Shown piece by piece: positions 1 to 12,102 of a stretch of DNA of 64,000 nt. The translations under genes and the position numbers were made by a program. Source of the DNA: Aphelocoma coerulescens (lineage: Eukaryota > Chordata > Aves > Passeriformes > Corvidae); contig NC_091014.1 in the NCBI RefSeq assembly GCF_041296385.1, positions 55,384,078 through 55,448,077 on the forward strand. Reading direction: 5' to 3'. Position 1 is the stretch's first letter. The number at the start of each line of letters is the position of its first letter. The notes under the pieces were generated by a model, which did not search any database, had not been told where the DNA came from, and worked only from the letters and a program-made list of their open reading frames with translations.

Positions 1-1699
1 ACTTCGATACCTGGTCTTTATTTTCTCACTGGGGTAAATTGGAGGATTTCTACTTAACAGAACTTACACTTTTTTCCCCATAGAACTTTGCTTGTTTTTC
101 ATGCACTTATGGTGGTGGTGTACCTCAGCTCATTTGAGGATAAATGCACAAACCCATTCCATCACCCTCTCCTCCTCTTCTTGCAGCAAAAATCCAGAGC
201 ACCTCCATTTTAAGCAAGTAGAAGATAGAGTTTTTCTTTCAACAGTGTGTAATCGACCCATACATTATTTCATTTGCTATTTTGTCTCACTTAACCATCA
301 TTCCTCACTTTCCACAACCCTGAAAATTATTTGGTTTGATTCAGGATTGTGTTAATAGATTTACCCCAGGGCACTGGCATTGACTCTAGTGGTATAATGC
401 CTGATTTACATCCTGTGTGAGATCAGAACCAAGCATGCCACCTCTAATCCTAAATCATTTTCTCACTTTCATATTGTAATATTGATCTGTCCATTGCAAA
501 GCAGTCCAGGCATTCATCTCGTTATCAGATTCTCACAGGAGCACAAGGCTATGTTCAGTCAACGATTTCTCAATAAATGCCCTATTTTTAAGCAAAAAAA
601 AAAAAAAACAAACCCCACCCAAAAGCAGACAAACAAAAAGAGTTAATCCTTAGACTTGACTACAAAACAAAGCTAAGTTAATAAACTGTAAAATGGAGTG
701 GAGCAACGGGGCTAGTTTTCCCTATATTCATTTGTTTTTAATTAGTGATTTACCCTGGGATAAAGCCCCTGAACTCAGCAGAGCTTGCTGCTAAATAAGA
801 TGTTACTGAACTATAAAGAGTCCTGCTCTTCCCACCATGAAGCTTTTGGTGCAGCTAAGTACTCGTGTCCCTTGGCCACTTGTATTAGAGAATGAGGAAT
901 GTGGATCTAGGGACAGTGAGCAGCGTGTTGTCTATCCAAAGGAATATTCGCTTTTTTAACCTGAGGCCCTAAGGATCCCACTAGCTTCAAAGAAAATTTT
1001 TCCAGGTTTAAGCAATTTGAGCATCCTAGAAATGCTCTCCAAGTAGCTGAAGCAGCCCAGCGCAGGTGTTGAGACTCCTGTTATAGGCAGCTGGCTGGAT
1101 GGAGCTTGGTATCACTTCTGCTGTTGGGCAATTTGCATTGAAACACGGGAATGCAGCACCCCCCACCCAACCACATCATGACTGATGCCCAGTAACACCC
1201 AGTACACAGCAGGTTTAATGCCCTGGTAGCTCCTCTCTCATCCTCACTTGTGGCTTTTCTTGTGTCTTTGATCAAGGCAGTATTTCATCTTAGCCACACT
1301 CCATTACATTTTCTAAATGTTAATCCTTGCAGGTCTAGCAGTCCTCATAGCAGGTGGTGAATTGGCTTGTTTATTGCTAAACCTTTGGGAGAAAGTAGAA
1401 TAATCATTAAAAATATTTATGATGAAATACAGTTTTAGCAGGATGGGAGATAGCAGCTACACTTACAGTAGTGAACTAAACAGTGCCCAGAAACGCTCTT
1501 GGATGTTGGATATTATTGGCTGTCCTGCTGGAGACATTCTCAGGCACACTGCTGGCCTGTGCCAGCTCATGTTTGCCCATGGGATTTCTGGGCATGGTTT
1601 GGGAACAGGATCATTTCACAGACCCCTCCCCAGCGGCAGTTTGCATACAGCTGCCTTTCTCTGAGTGTCGGACAGAGCATTAAGCAGCTGCAGGCTGCT
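1..1699. other. Intergenic DNA, left end
   Basis: No coding segment is supported. The longest frame is under 90 codons and has no recognisable domain. The only structured item is the AATAAA plus poly-A run near 572-608. Confidence 0.6.
594..608 (+). repeat. Poly-A run of 15 with AATAAA 17 bases before it
   Basis: The A-run follows TTTTTAAGC, and a canonical AATAAA is at 572-577. This spacing is what an mRNA-derived retrocopy would show, but I cannot identify any parent transcript upstream. Confidence 0.85.
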
Positions 1700-2030
1700 C
1701 CATGAACTTGGCATAGAGAGTGTATCCAAAGAAGGGCAGTGAAACTGGTGAAGGGTCTTGAGCACAAGTCTTATGAGGAGCAGCTGAGGGAGATGGGTTG
1801 GTTTAGTCTGGAGAAGAGGCTCAAGGGAGAACCTTATCACTCTCTGCAATTACCTGAAAGGAGGTTGTAGCCAGTCAGTCTTTTCTCCCAGTTGACAAGT
1901 GACAGGACAAGAGGAAATGGCCTGAAGTTGTGCCAGGGAAAGTTTAGATTAGATATTAGGAAATTCTCCAGGGGAGAAATGCATCAGACAGTAATGGACA
2001 GAAATGGATCCTTCAGCTCTAAGGCTGTTA
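1700..2030 (+). mobile_element. CR1 LINE fragment, 3' non-coding part
   Basis: The order of phrases matches the avian CR1 3' region: TATGAGGAGCAGCTGAGGGA, then CTGGAGAAGAGGCTCAAGGG, then a GTGACAGGACAAGAGG block, then TTTAGATTAGATATTAGGAA. The copy is diverged and truncated before the usual 3' tail, so it is a dead relic. The sense direction is plus. Confidence 0.85.
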
Positions 2031-2612
2031 CAAGAGTGTTAAACAAACCTTAACTGTATTGCAAAGATGTTATTGCGTACCAAGAAATTGGTGTTTAGCT
2101 CTTCTTGGCCACCCCATGCCTGCTCCTCCCAAACTGCCAGTCCCACTCCACCCATGTCACTCTTGAGATGTGAAACCTTGTGACAACATGCTGGTATCAC
2201 AAAGCTGAGAGAAGTAGAAATCTAACTCTGGCCTGCCAGTCCTGTGCATATCCCCCAGCATAAATAAACATGCAGGTTCCCAGGTATTCATCATGCCCTT
2301 TTTCCTGTGAAGTCTGCTGGAGCAGTAAAGAAACATGTGCAGAACGAAAAGCAGTTTTTATAAATAACTGAAGAGAATTTATCACTTTTGGATGGTCTAA
2401 ATTTCATCAAGGTTCCCATGCTATTCATAGGGAAGGGTTAAGACCTCTAAGAAATTATTTTGTGGGCTTAAATAAGGTGTGGAGTAAGACCATACTCAGA
2501 ACCAGCCAACATGAAGTGCCAACTGCCAAGAAACATGTACCATTTAACTCATATGCCTCTGGCCAAGTGTTGCCAATTCTCACCCTGTCATAGATCTCTC
2601 AGCTCCACCCCA

Positions 2613-2636
2613 AGCTCTGAGATGAGCTCTGAGATG
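2613..2636 (+). repeat. 12-bp tandem duplication
   Basis: AGCTCTGAGATG occurs twice in direct succession. Confidence 0.9.
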
Positions 2637-5406
2637 GCCAAGGCAGTCACACCAACTCATTTATCAAGTCACATCCCCATCTCAAGCAAAAGAGCTGGAT
2701 GACTTTGTTGCACCGGGCGCCTTGTGCCAACATGCATGGCTGGTCAGGGCAGCATGCAAACCTCAGAGCCAAAACCTGCCCAGGAACATGTGAACATTTC
2801 CATTGCTTCAGTGTGTGAGACTGATTTCACACTGCATTACCTTTTAACATGCTGCAGATGTAATTTGAAATACCCGTGCCATTTGCTTTGCGCTCCACTC
2901 TACATGCATGTTGCAAAGTAGGTTATTTTGCTGATGGTTTTGAGAATGCCATGGTTACAGCAGCGCTCCCATTTGAGTAGCACCTAGTGAGAATAGTGTA
3001 CAATATATAATCAAACAGCCTTGGCAATCCCTTTTCATTAGTGGGAGTAAATGCTTGGCACTGCATCAATCTTCTGCTCCCTCTCCTCTTCCTCTAGGAG
3101 TGCCAAGTCATTTTAAAGACACATTAAATTGCCAGAAGACTCCCAAAGAAAGCCAGTCAGCTTGCTGCTCGTTTGGATAAAGTTAATTACAGCGAAGATT
3201 AAAATCTGCAGTTCTTGATTGGTGTTGTTGAGACTTACAGAATCACATCGTCCTCGGGGAGCTGCCTGCCAGCTCTCCTCCTTCCCTCCCTCTTCGCATG
3301 CGTGTGCCTTTTCTTTGTTGATCTTCGTGATGCTTTTGTCGCCTTCACTGAGGTGCATCTGACTGGGAGCTGAGCTGCCGGGGGTGCTGCTGCCGCCTCG
3401 CACTACTGACTGAGGGAGGTGTGGAGGTGCGCAGCCTCCATCACCATCAGCATTGCATCTTGTCTTGGTTGCTGCCTTGAGTTAGGACAGGGGGATTTTC
3501 CAAGCAGAGAGAGTATGTCCTGGGACTGATGGTGGTGCATGGAAGTGGAAGGAAGGGCAGCCTCCACAGACATCTAGTGTTACTTATGAGGTCCCCCTGA
3601 ATGGAATGGCTTCTGGCCAGGCCCATGACCACTCTAGAAGAGCAGTGTAGGTACTGCCTTTAGGGTTCTTCTTGTCTTTTTTGTTTATTTTGGTACCTAA
3701 CACCTGCATTTCTCCAGTCAAGGTTTCCATTCATAAAAACAAAATCAATAACAAATGGTTAATAAGAAGGATTTGTGATGCTGGAGAATGCTGAGGTCTG
3801 TCACATGGGCTAGCTGTGTGTGCTCTGTCACTGTTTCTTTTGCATCTCTCCCAGGTGGGATTGAAGCATTTTGGGGAAATGCTTGAAGGGGAGGAGAGAG
3901 AATAAGCTTGCTCTGTGCTGACATGGTGTCCTTAGCCCTTTCCTAGACTTCCAATGTGCTTTTGGAGGTGACTGGTGTGAGAGGTGTCAGAAAGGTGAAA
4001 GCAATACAGTGCTGCAGAGACACATGACAAGCCCGGCATGTGTGTCTAATACTGCACCCTAGCAACATCCAGATAAGCCACAGAAAGTAAATTTGCTTTG
4101 TTTTAGAGGAATAGTATTTCAATACCTTTACAAAAGATCACAAAAACATGACTGTTCATCAAGTGGAGAACACAAGAACACAGTCACAAATGTATTTTGG
4201 CTTAGTTAGGCAAAAGAGGGTTAAGGGCTGGTTTTCATTGAGCAGCAAGAATAATTAATTTTTAGAAAATACATAAAACATTCAAAATTTTGGACCAGAA
4301 TATTCTGAAAAACTAATAACTGGGAATGTCCCTCAAAACTGGGGTTGGCTGGCTTAGGAGCATATGGGATTTGGCATCCCACATATGGAGTATAGGAATG
4401 CTGGGTCATGTGAAGACAATGTGGATCAGTGGGCTGACACACATGTAACATATCTGGTGGTTTTTCATATTCTGGGAAAGTGACTTAAAAATATATTCTT
4501 GACTTAACACATCCCTTGCCCTGAAGTGCCATTCTTCTTATTTAAGGATATTGGATGGCAGTCCTAGGCACAGATTAGCTGCCTTCAAGCTCTTTATTTC
4601 TGCATTTCCCTCAGCCATATTTAAACTCAGACTTTTTTGAGGTAACCCCATGCCATGAAGACAAAGTCTGTGCCTCAGTGTGTATGTGTACAAGAGCGGG
4701 GCTGCTGAGGGCCCAGGTGGTAAGAAGGCAAGAAGGAGGAAACAATACTAAATGCCGTATCAATTTAATGGTCCCTAAAGCCATGCTTGTTCTTTGATGG
4801 ATAAGAATACATCAGGGAATACAGAGTATTTGTTTGGCATTTGTCTCCAACCAGTAGATAAAGGAAGAGCTGCTCAGAATCACTGTGTTGTAGGTTTTCA
4901 AAGGGAAAAGCAATGTCTAAAAGTGCAAGGAGAGAGAACACCACAAGATTTTTTTAAAGAGGACTTAAAGAAACCAGCATGAAAGCAAGTATTTAGACTA
5001 AAAGCAGCTTCCTCTGCCAACCGCTTTGCTCCTTTCTCCTTGAAATTCCATTCAAAGACTTAAAAACCACTGCTGATATTTTGCAGGAATCTCCATCCCC
5101 CTTCTCACCCATCTTGGACCTTCCTTGTGCATTAGGACACATGAAAATAAACTGACACCACAAAAAAATCACCTTGAGCAGCTTCCAGGCACTTGAGGTG
5201 CTGTATCCTGACATAGCAACTCTAAACTCTGTGTACTGGAGGGAGGAAACAACAAGGCAGTGATGAAAGGCCATTGGAATAGGGAGTGATTGCTGACTCA
5301 GAAGTTATTTTGTGATGCAGGGACAGAGGTGACAGCCAGAAATGCTACATGAACTTGACTGAGTGGCCACACCAGGCCTGGCCTTGAGGAGCATTGTTTT
5401 TGTGGT

Positions 5407-5420
5407 GTCTGTCTGTCTGT
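5407..5420 (+). repeat. Short (GTCT)n microsatellite
   Basis: There are three full GTCT units and a partial one. Confidence 0.85.
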
Positions 5421-8400
5421 TCTTGTTCTTGGTATTTGACTTCTGCAACTAATTCTCTAGAGACTCCACTGCTTACTCTGGCTGAAAGTCTTCCTGCAGT
5501 AAAGCTACTGTCCTGGCTGTTTTGCTCCATTCTCTGAGGGTTCATTACCTGAGTGGACTAAAACAAAGCAGCTATCCACCTCACCAAGTGTCTCTGAGAG
5601 ACAGCATATCCACTACAGCCAGCATCCTGGCTAGCACATTTGCCTTGCTCCTGCTTTGCTGGAGATTACCCAGTATCTGCCCACAGAAGGAATTTAGCCT
5701 CTTCCTCGTCTTCTCCAGCTAGGATAACCCACACAGACATCAACATGTTGAGCTTTTGGTAAGGGAGTCAAGAGGGTCCTGGGTACCTGCATCTTCCCCT
5801 TCATTTCAGGTGTGGCCTTAGGGTCTCTAAAATTATCCTGGGCTTATAAAATCGGGACTGAAAAGGAGCTGCTCCCTAGTCAATGAAACTGGCTTCTGAA
5901 TGGGAGCTCTTCACTCTGTGCTTCCTCTTTCCCCGTGCAAGAAGTGAAGATGATAATAAAATGTGAACATCAAACCTTGCTTTGTGGAGTTCTTTGATCC
6001 ACAGATGGAAGGTTATATAAATGCAAAGTGCTCTCATTATTTATAAGAACACACAGTCGACAGCTCCTTGCAATCTGGTGTGGTGGAAATAAACAGGAAG
6101 GCACAAATTTAGCATGATGACTGCTGGATCTAATAAGATGCAAAGACAGGCTGGCAAGACGTGAGTTTGTTTGAACACATGATGCTGTTTTACCAGTATT
6201 TGACACATAAAAATTATGAAAATATTAACAAAAAAAGAATCTGATGTGCCACATTCACAGGTGATGAAAACTGGTCTGACCCCTCAGTCAGAGGCAATCT
6301 CTGGGAGTTCGCCTCAGTTTAATTTCCCTTATTATCAAAGCCTTTCTTCCAAAGAAATGTATGTTTTAGAAGCAGACTGCTTTCCTTCCAGGTATAAATC
6401 AATGTGGTTAAAATTACTCCCTTAAACCAGTGCTGACTTAAAGTGCCGGGTATTATGTGCAGTTGTGATGGGAATGCATTTTAACTAATAGCAAGCTGAC
6501 AGCTTCAGAAACTGAAATCCAGGAGTTATGCTTAAGAGGAACAGGTGCTAAGACAGATGCTCCTCTTCTGCTAGAAATGAAAGAGCAAATTCCTGAGCTT
6601 CTGTTTGGCTTTAGGGAGCAGCTTTCCCTCTGTCTGGCTGGTGCTGTGGGATCCCTCTTTTCCCTCTTTTGACCATTTTTATGTTTCCAGTGAGTAGGTG
6701 CAGTACAGGAAGGGAAATATAAGTTCTCTGGCAAAGTGGCTCAGCTCTTCCTTGGGGAGATGCCAACCTGGGGGAGGAGGGGGACTCACCAAAAGCATGC
6801 TTATCTCTTGGTTCCCCTGGGACGCAGAAGCTCTGAGTTTTCTCACACCTGGGGATCAGTATTTTGGTGCAGACATTGCAGGGTGAAGGCTGTGGGTCTC
6901 CTCGCTGACTCTGCTTTGGACACTGTGAGATCCCTGTCAGGCAACAGGGAAGGCACTGTTGGCCACAGTGCTCTGCAGCGCATCCTCTCTCCCTGCTCTC
7001 TGCTCCAGACAGAACCGCTCAGGTTCCCCAACCCAGGGAGGCGCCAGCTGAGGGCTCCCTCTCCTTGCATCACTCTCCCTAAGCTCCAAATCAGATTAAA
7101 ACACAGGTTGACTAGTGCTGCTGGGGGATAGGGAGCTGTGCGGGCTGGGTTTGGAGCTGCAAAGTGGGTTTTGGTGGCTGCTGTGAGTTGACCTGGTTAT
7201 GGGGCTGTTTTACAGTACGATCACGCCAAGCCCATTTGGACCGGCACTGCCTGGAGAGACGAGGTGAAACAGAGGCAGGCACAGCATGGCAGTATTTTGG
7301 CATCTGGCTCCAGTCCCCCACAGTGCCCACACAGGGACTTGAGGCAGCAGGTCAAAGTACAGGGGCTAAAGGACCTCAGTTCCATAGCACGTCTTTGCTT
7401 AGGATTGGGAGACAGGTGAGGGGCATGGGTAAGAGACACCTGCTCAGGCTCACTGATTGCACAGGCAGGCACTGTCTATCTTATTTTAAAATCTTGTTCC
7501 CTCATTCTGTGCAAAACCCTGCTGTCCGCAGACATTTCTGAGCAGCTGCATTACTCTGTCCCAGCACAGGGATTTACTTGTGCTGAGCTCAGCAGGGCCC
7601 AGCTACCAGCGATGCTCACCTCCACGTTGCCCAGGGCTCTGGCTGGAGCTCAGCCTGGCAGGAGAGATGCCTTTGCCTGCCTCCTCCAGCCGTCCAAATG
7701 GAGGTGCAGTAATGAGTTTTCATGCTGGGCTCCCACAGGTGTGAGAAAGAGTAGGAAGTTCAGTGAAATTTGTAACTTTGCCTGCTGTTATCAACACTAA
7801 GATAGGGAATGTGTCCAGAGACGGACTGAACATCAGATTTGCTCAAGGAATGACATAGATACAGAATGAGGTATTTCCCAGAAGCTGAGGAATACTTGGT
7901 CTCAGGGTGTTCAAAGGACTTTTGACCAGTCCCACATATCTTCTATGCCATGGCCATTCATAAAGGGCACATGAAGTGGCATGCTTGGTTAATACTTTTG
8001 GACTATGCTTGAGCAGGATGGATACTAGAGGTTTTTTGAAGTGATGATCTTGTATTCTGTAGAAGTACATGTCCTTTGAATTTTGTGCTGTGCTCTGGAA
8101 GAATGAATCAGTTGTATACCCAAAGAAGAGACACTTTGCCTAGTCCTTTGATGCACAGCATTTTGGACATACATTATGTGGAAAAAATCTTTTCTGATAT
8201 TTTGATGCTCATTCTTTCTCTCTCCCTCTGTGCAGTGAATAAGTACTAATACATTTCCTGAGTACTAGCTAGGAACTAGCTGCCAGTATTCCTCAGAGTT
8301 TCTCATATGTTCTTTACACTGTGCACATGCTGTATTTCCTATGAAGGTGTTATTGCATCTTAAAACCCTTTGCATAGGCAGATAGATACTATAATTTCAG

Positions 8401-9531
8401 TGAAACATGAGCTCTTACCTCTCATGGCCTTCTGGGTGCCTTTCAAAGTCACTTTTCTGGTTAACTTCTCTGCTTCCCTCAACAGGGAATGATGCCCCCT
8501 TGCTTAGGCTGGGAAAGGACATTGCCAGCTAAAGCAGCCTGGAGATGTCTCTGTGTACAACTGGAGGGATCTGCCAAAAGGTCCTCCCTCATCCAGAGCT
8601 GGATGTCTGCAGTGGCAGAGCAGGGTGCTGGGTGCTTGCTATGGGTGAGGGATAACTTGGGCTCTGCCTATTACATATCAGCCCCAGCATCCATAATCCC
8701 CTATTTCCAGCTCAGAGTTCTCAAACAACCATGTATTTTTTTCCAAAAGAAGAGAGGATACATAACTCAGTGGGCAAAATCACAAATATCTCTGCTGTTC
8801 TATGAGAGCTGTGATGTGACTAGAAAGCATGTACAAAATGAGTATCCCAGCCCTCTCCTGCTGTTATGTTTTTGTTTGCTGTTCAGCTGGACTGAAATCT
8901 GGGAGCACTGTCAAGCAGAGGAGGGTGGAAGAGTCACAGAAGTTACTTCCACACTCCACTGGGCATCAGCTTATGGAGAAGCACCTGTGCAAAGTGGTAT
9001 CCAGCATGCTTTTGCCTGCTTGCTTGCTCTTGCCAACAAGCAGCAAGTTGAAATGAGCAGTATATGCATTCTGAATTGCTTTTCATTGCCAGTGAGCAGG
9101 TCCAGAAATAGAGGGGTCTGGGAAAAGGTACAACGTAACTCCATGTCCTCTGGAATATACAACAGTTGAATATGTAGCAGGGTAAGCAAATCCATGGAAT
9201 AACTTTTGTATTGTTGTTCTTACATCTGGGCAAACTACTTTATCATATGCTAAGGGCAGATTCATAGACATACAGCATCATCTGTAGCACCTTGCACTGG
9301 GGCTAGCTAAGCCAGAATGCTCCTCCAGAAATATGTTCTGGGCAATTTCCTCTGAAGTCCAGGAATCTCAACAAAACATTTCTGCAGTGGAATGACAACC
9401 GAAAGGTTGCCAGTATGGGCACAGTCTGAAGAGAGACGCCTTTTACTGCTGCAATATTATGTAACTGCTTTTGTCAGGCAGGATGAATCTCAGTTCTGGT
9501 GAAGTCAGCATTTTTATAGGAATTGTCCATA

Positions 9532-9560
9532 GTGTCAATTCAGAGGAGGTGAATTGACAC
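9532..9560. repeat. Perfect 10-bp inverted repeat with 9-base loop
   Basis: GTGTCAATTC at 9532-9541 is followed by a 9-base spacer and its exact reverse complement GAATTGACAC at 9551-9560. It could form a hairpin or be a paired protein-binding site. No gene is recognised nearby. Confidence 0.9.
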
Positions 9561-11523
9561 CCTCTTCCTCTGCTGGGAGGTGGCACCCTTGTTTAGAGGT
9601 GGTAGGGGCAGGGAAGTCTGGCAGCCTGCCCACACCTGATGGGGATGACAGCAGCACATCTCTGTTAGGCAGGGCCAGTGGTTGCCTTCTCTTTGTAGCC
9701 ATCTCTAGTGGACAATCTCAGTCTGGGTTATTCTCAGTCTGCTACTACTAATGAAAGCCTCTTGGTCAAGAAGCAGTGCCACTTCCCTTCCCTCTCCATA
9801 TCCAGATCTGTTATTTTTGACTGCATCCTTCAAATCTTTCTCAGCTGTCTGGTAATCTCCCCACAGTCATTGTTGAGCTGAGCTAAACTTATATTCTCTT
9901 ATTTTTCCCTTAAAAATCAACTCTTCTGACCCTTACATCATGTTTTACTGCTCTCCTCTGAACTTTGGGCATGTTTCTGTCTGCTGGATGCTGAAAGCAG
10001 AATATAACCCCTCAGCTCTGGGTGTTGCCTAGCTGGAAAGAGCTATTACCTCCTGCAGCACTTCAGGGACAGGAAGAAAGGGACCTACTGCTGCAGGAGC
10101 TGTAAACTGCTGGTCGTCATCTCTGGCTTTCGCAAACCAGGCAGCTGCCTTCATCCTCCAGGGCTAGCCGGTGTTTTCCACCCAAGAGGTCTCCTCTATC
10201 CAGCTGTGGCAGATTTCCATGGACAGAGCAAAACTGCCTTTCCCACTGCTGCTGCAGATGGTTTTTACCAGAGCCTGTCCCAGAACTAGGGCTCAGCCCA
10301 GTACCACTGCTGGCACCAGCAAGGGAGGCTGCAGGAGAAGAGGACGAGCTTGCATTTAATTTAAAGGCAACTCCTTGCCTTTGCAACAGTCACAGCCTGG
10401 CTGAGGAGGCAAGTTTCCTCCAGATTTTTGTCATTGTCATAATTCATGGCCTGCTTGCATATGAATTTATGATCTGTCACTGCTGAGCCTCCTTCAGTTT
10501 CACTGTTTTATGAGTTTCCCTCCCTCCCTTTGCATATCTGTTGCAGATCACTTTTTCCCCCCCCCTTTCACATTCCCCTTGCAATATTCATCCAAGGGGG
10601 AACTGATTCCTTTTTCATTCCAGAATGCAGTCTCACCAGGTCTGTTGGTCTTCCTTCTCTCTCCTGCCTTTCTGCTGCTTGCAACAGCTGTCACTTCAGG
10701 ACCTAAAGGGCACTAACACAAATAAGTAAGGGAGAATTGTCAGGGCAGCATTAAGACATGGCCAGAGGAATGAGGCTAAGGGGCAGTGGGCAGAATGAGC
10801 ACAGTGCGCAGCCCTGGCTCCTGAGCTACTGCCACGGTCTGTCGATGATGTGGTTGTAATGATGTCTCTTTCTGTGGGGCAGCTCAGCTGTAGCTTGTCC
10901 TCTTAAGCTCTGTGAAATGTTTTGCTTCATTAAAATATGTGTTTCTAGTTAAAGGCCATTTTAAGAGGACACAGAGAGTCTACAAGGTCAGGTCTGTCGG
11001 TTTCACAGTTTGAGACATATCTTTAGGGAAATCCAGTGCAAGAGCTGGAGATGCTGGGCAGCTGTGGGAAAGTTTCATTTTCTGACTAAATGCATCTGCC
11101 GCTGGTGTTTTGACAGCTTTCAAAATTAGATGGTGCTTGCAAATACCCATGTCTCTTAATGTGAAATCTTTATGGATGGCGGTATCTGAAGGAAATATTC
11201 CCTGCAGGTTATGGTTGCAAATGATTGCTGATTTGTGAAACTCACGCCCCCAATAAAAAGTGGTGGGTAGGTGGGGCTCTTTCAAGTCTTTCTCCTTGGA
11301 AATTTGAAGTGATTCATTTCGTAATCCAAATGTTTGTCCCTGAGCCTTCTGCTAAGTTTCCAATCTTGCATTTCATCTGCATTCCAGCTAACACCAGCAA
11401 ACCCCCTTCAGTGCCTCCAGGGCCCAAGGTCTCCCAGCCAACCTAAAAAATATCATACCTGCCCCTTGAGATGGTTTTGTTTGTGCTGCCTGGCAGGTGA
11501 CACTGCACCTGAGACACAGCTGG

Positions 11524-12102
11524 TGTAGTGATTTAACCCCAGCTGGCACCATGCAACAATTTGCTCACCCCTTCCCAGGTAGGGAGGAGAATCGGAAAGA
11601 AAAGATAAACATAGTGGGTTGAGATAAGAACAGTTTAATAATTGAGGGGAAAATAATAATACTAGTAATAAATACTAATACTACCAATAATAATCGTAAT
11701 GTAAAGGAGGGAGAGGAAAAAACCACAAGAGAAATAAGTGATGCACAACCCAATTGCTCACCACCTGCTGACTGATGCCCAGACCATCCCTGAGGAGTCA
11801 TCAGCCCCTTCTGGCCAACTTGCCCCTGTTAATGTACTGAGCATGATTCTGTGGTATGGAATATCCCTTTGACCAGTTTGGACGAGCTGTCCCGGCCATG
11901 GTCCCCCTTCCAGCTTCTTCTGCAGCTCCTCACTGGCAGATCATGGGAAATTTAAGAGTCTTTTACTTAGAGTAAGCACTAGTTGTTAGCAACAACTAGA
12001 ACATGAGTATGTAATCAACATTATTCTCATACTAAACCCAAAACACAGCACTCCAGCAGTTAATAGGAAGAAATTAACTCCGTCCCAGCTGAAACCAGGA
12101 CA
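11524..12102 (-). mobile_element. Solo LTR of an avian endogenous retrovirus (ERVL-like)
   Basis: The block begins TGTAGTGATTTAACCCC and ends GAAACCAGGACA, so it has TG...CA termini. It holds features I recognise from a very common avian LTR: GGAGGAGAATCGG, GTGGGTTGAGATAAGAACAG, an (AAT)n-rich stretch, and GGAATATCCCTTTGACCAGT. The promoter side reads on the minus strand. Where other copies carry a TATA box, this one reads CAGTACATTAACAG, so the box is lost. No internal retroviral region flanks it and I see no clear target-site duplication. The class assignment is from memory. Confidence 0.8.

Larger units (their letters stand above)
2031..11523. other. Intergenic DNA between CR1 and the LTR
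   Basis: I recognise no gene. The region holds a GC- and CpG-enriched island-like patch near 3240-3430, the hairpin at 9532, and an unexplained 226-codon plus-strand frame at 8489-9169 directly after a good splice acceptor. Other frames, such as 131 codons at 6736-7131, have no recognisable features and lie in locally GC-rich sequence. Confidence 0.6.

Noticed and set aside
6736..7131. 131-codon plus-strand frame
   Set aside because: No recognisable domain, and overlapping frames of similar length exist on the minus strand.
11565..11801. 78-codon minus frame
   Set aside because: It lies wholly within the solo LTR and is not a gene.
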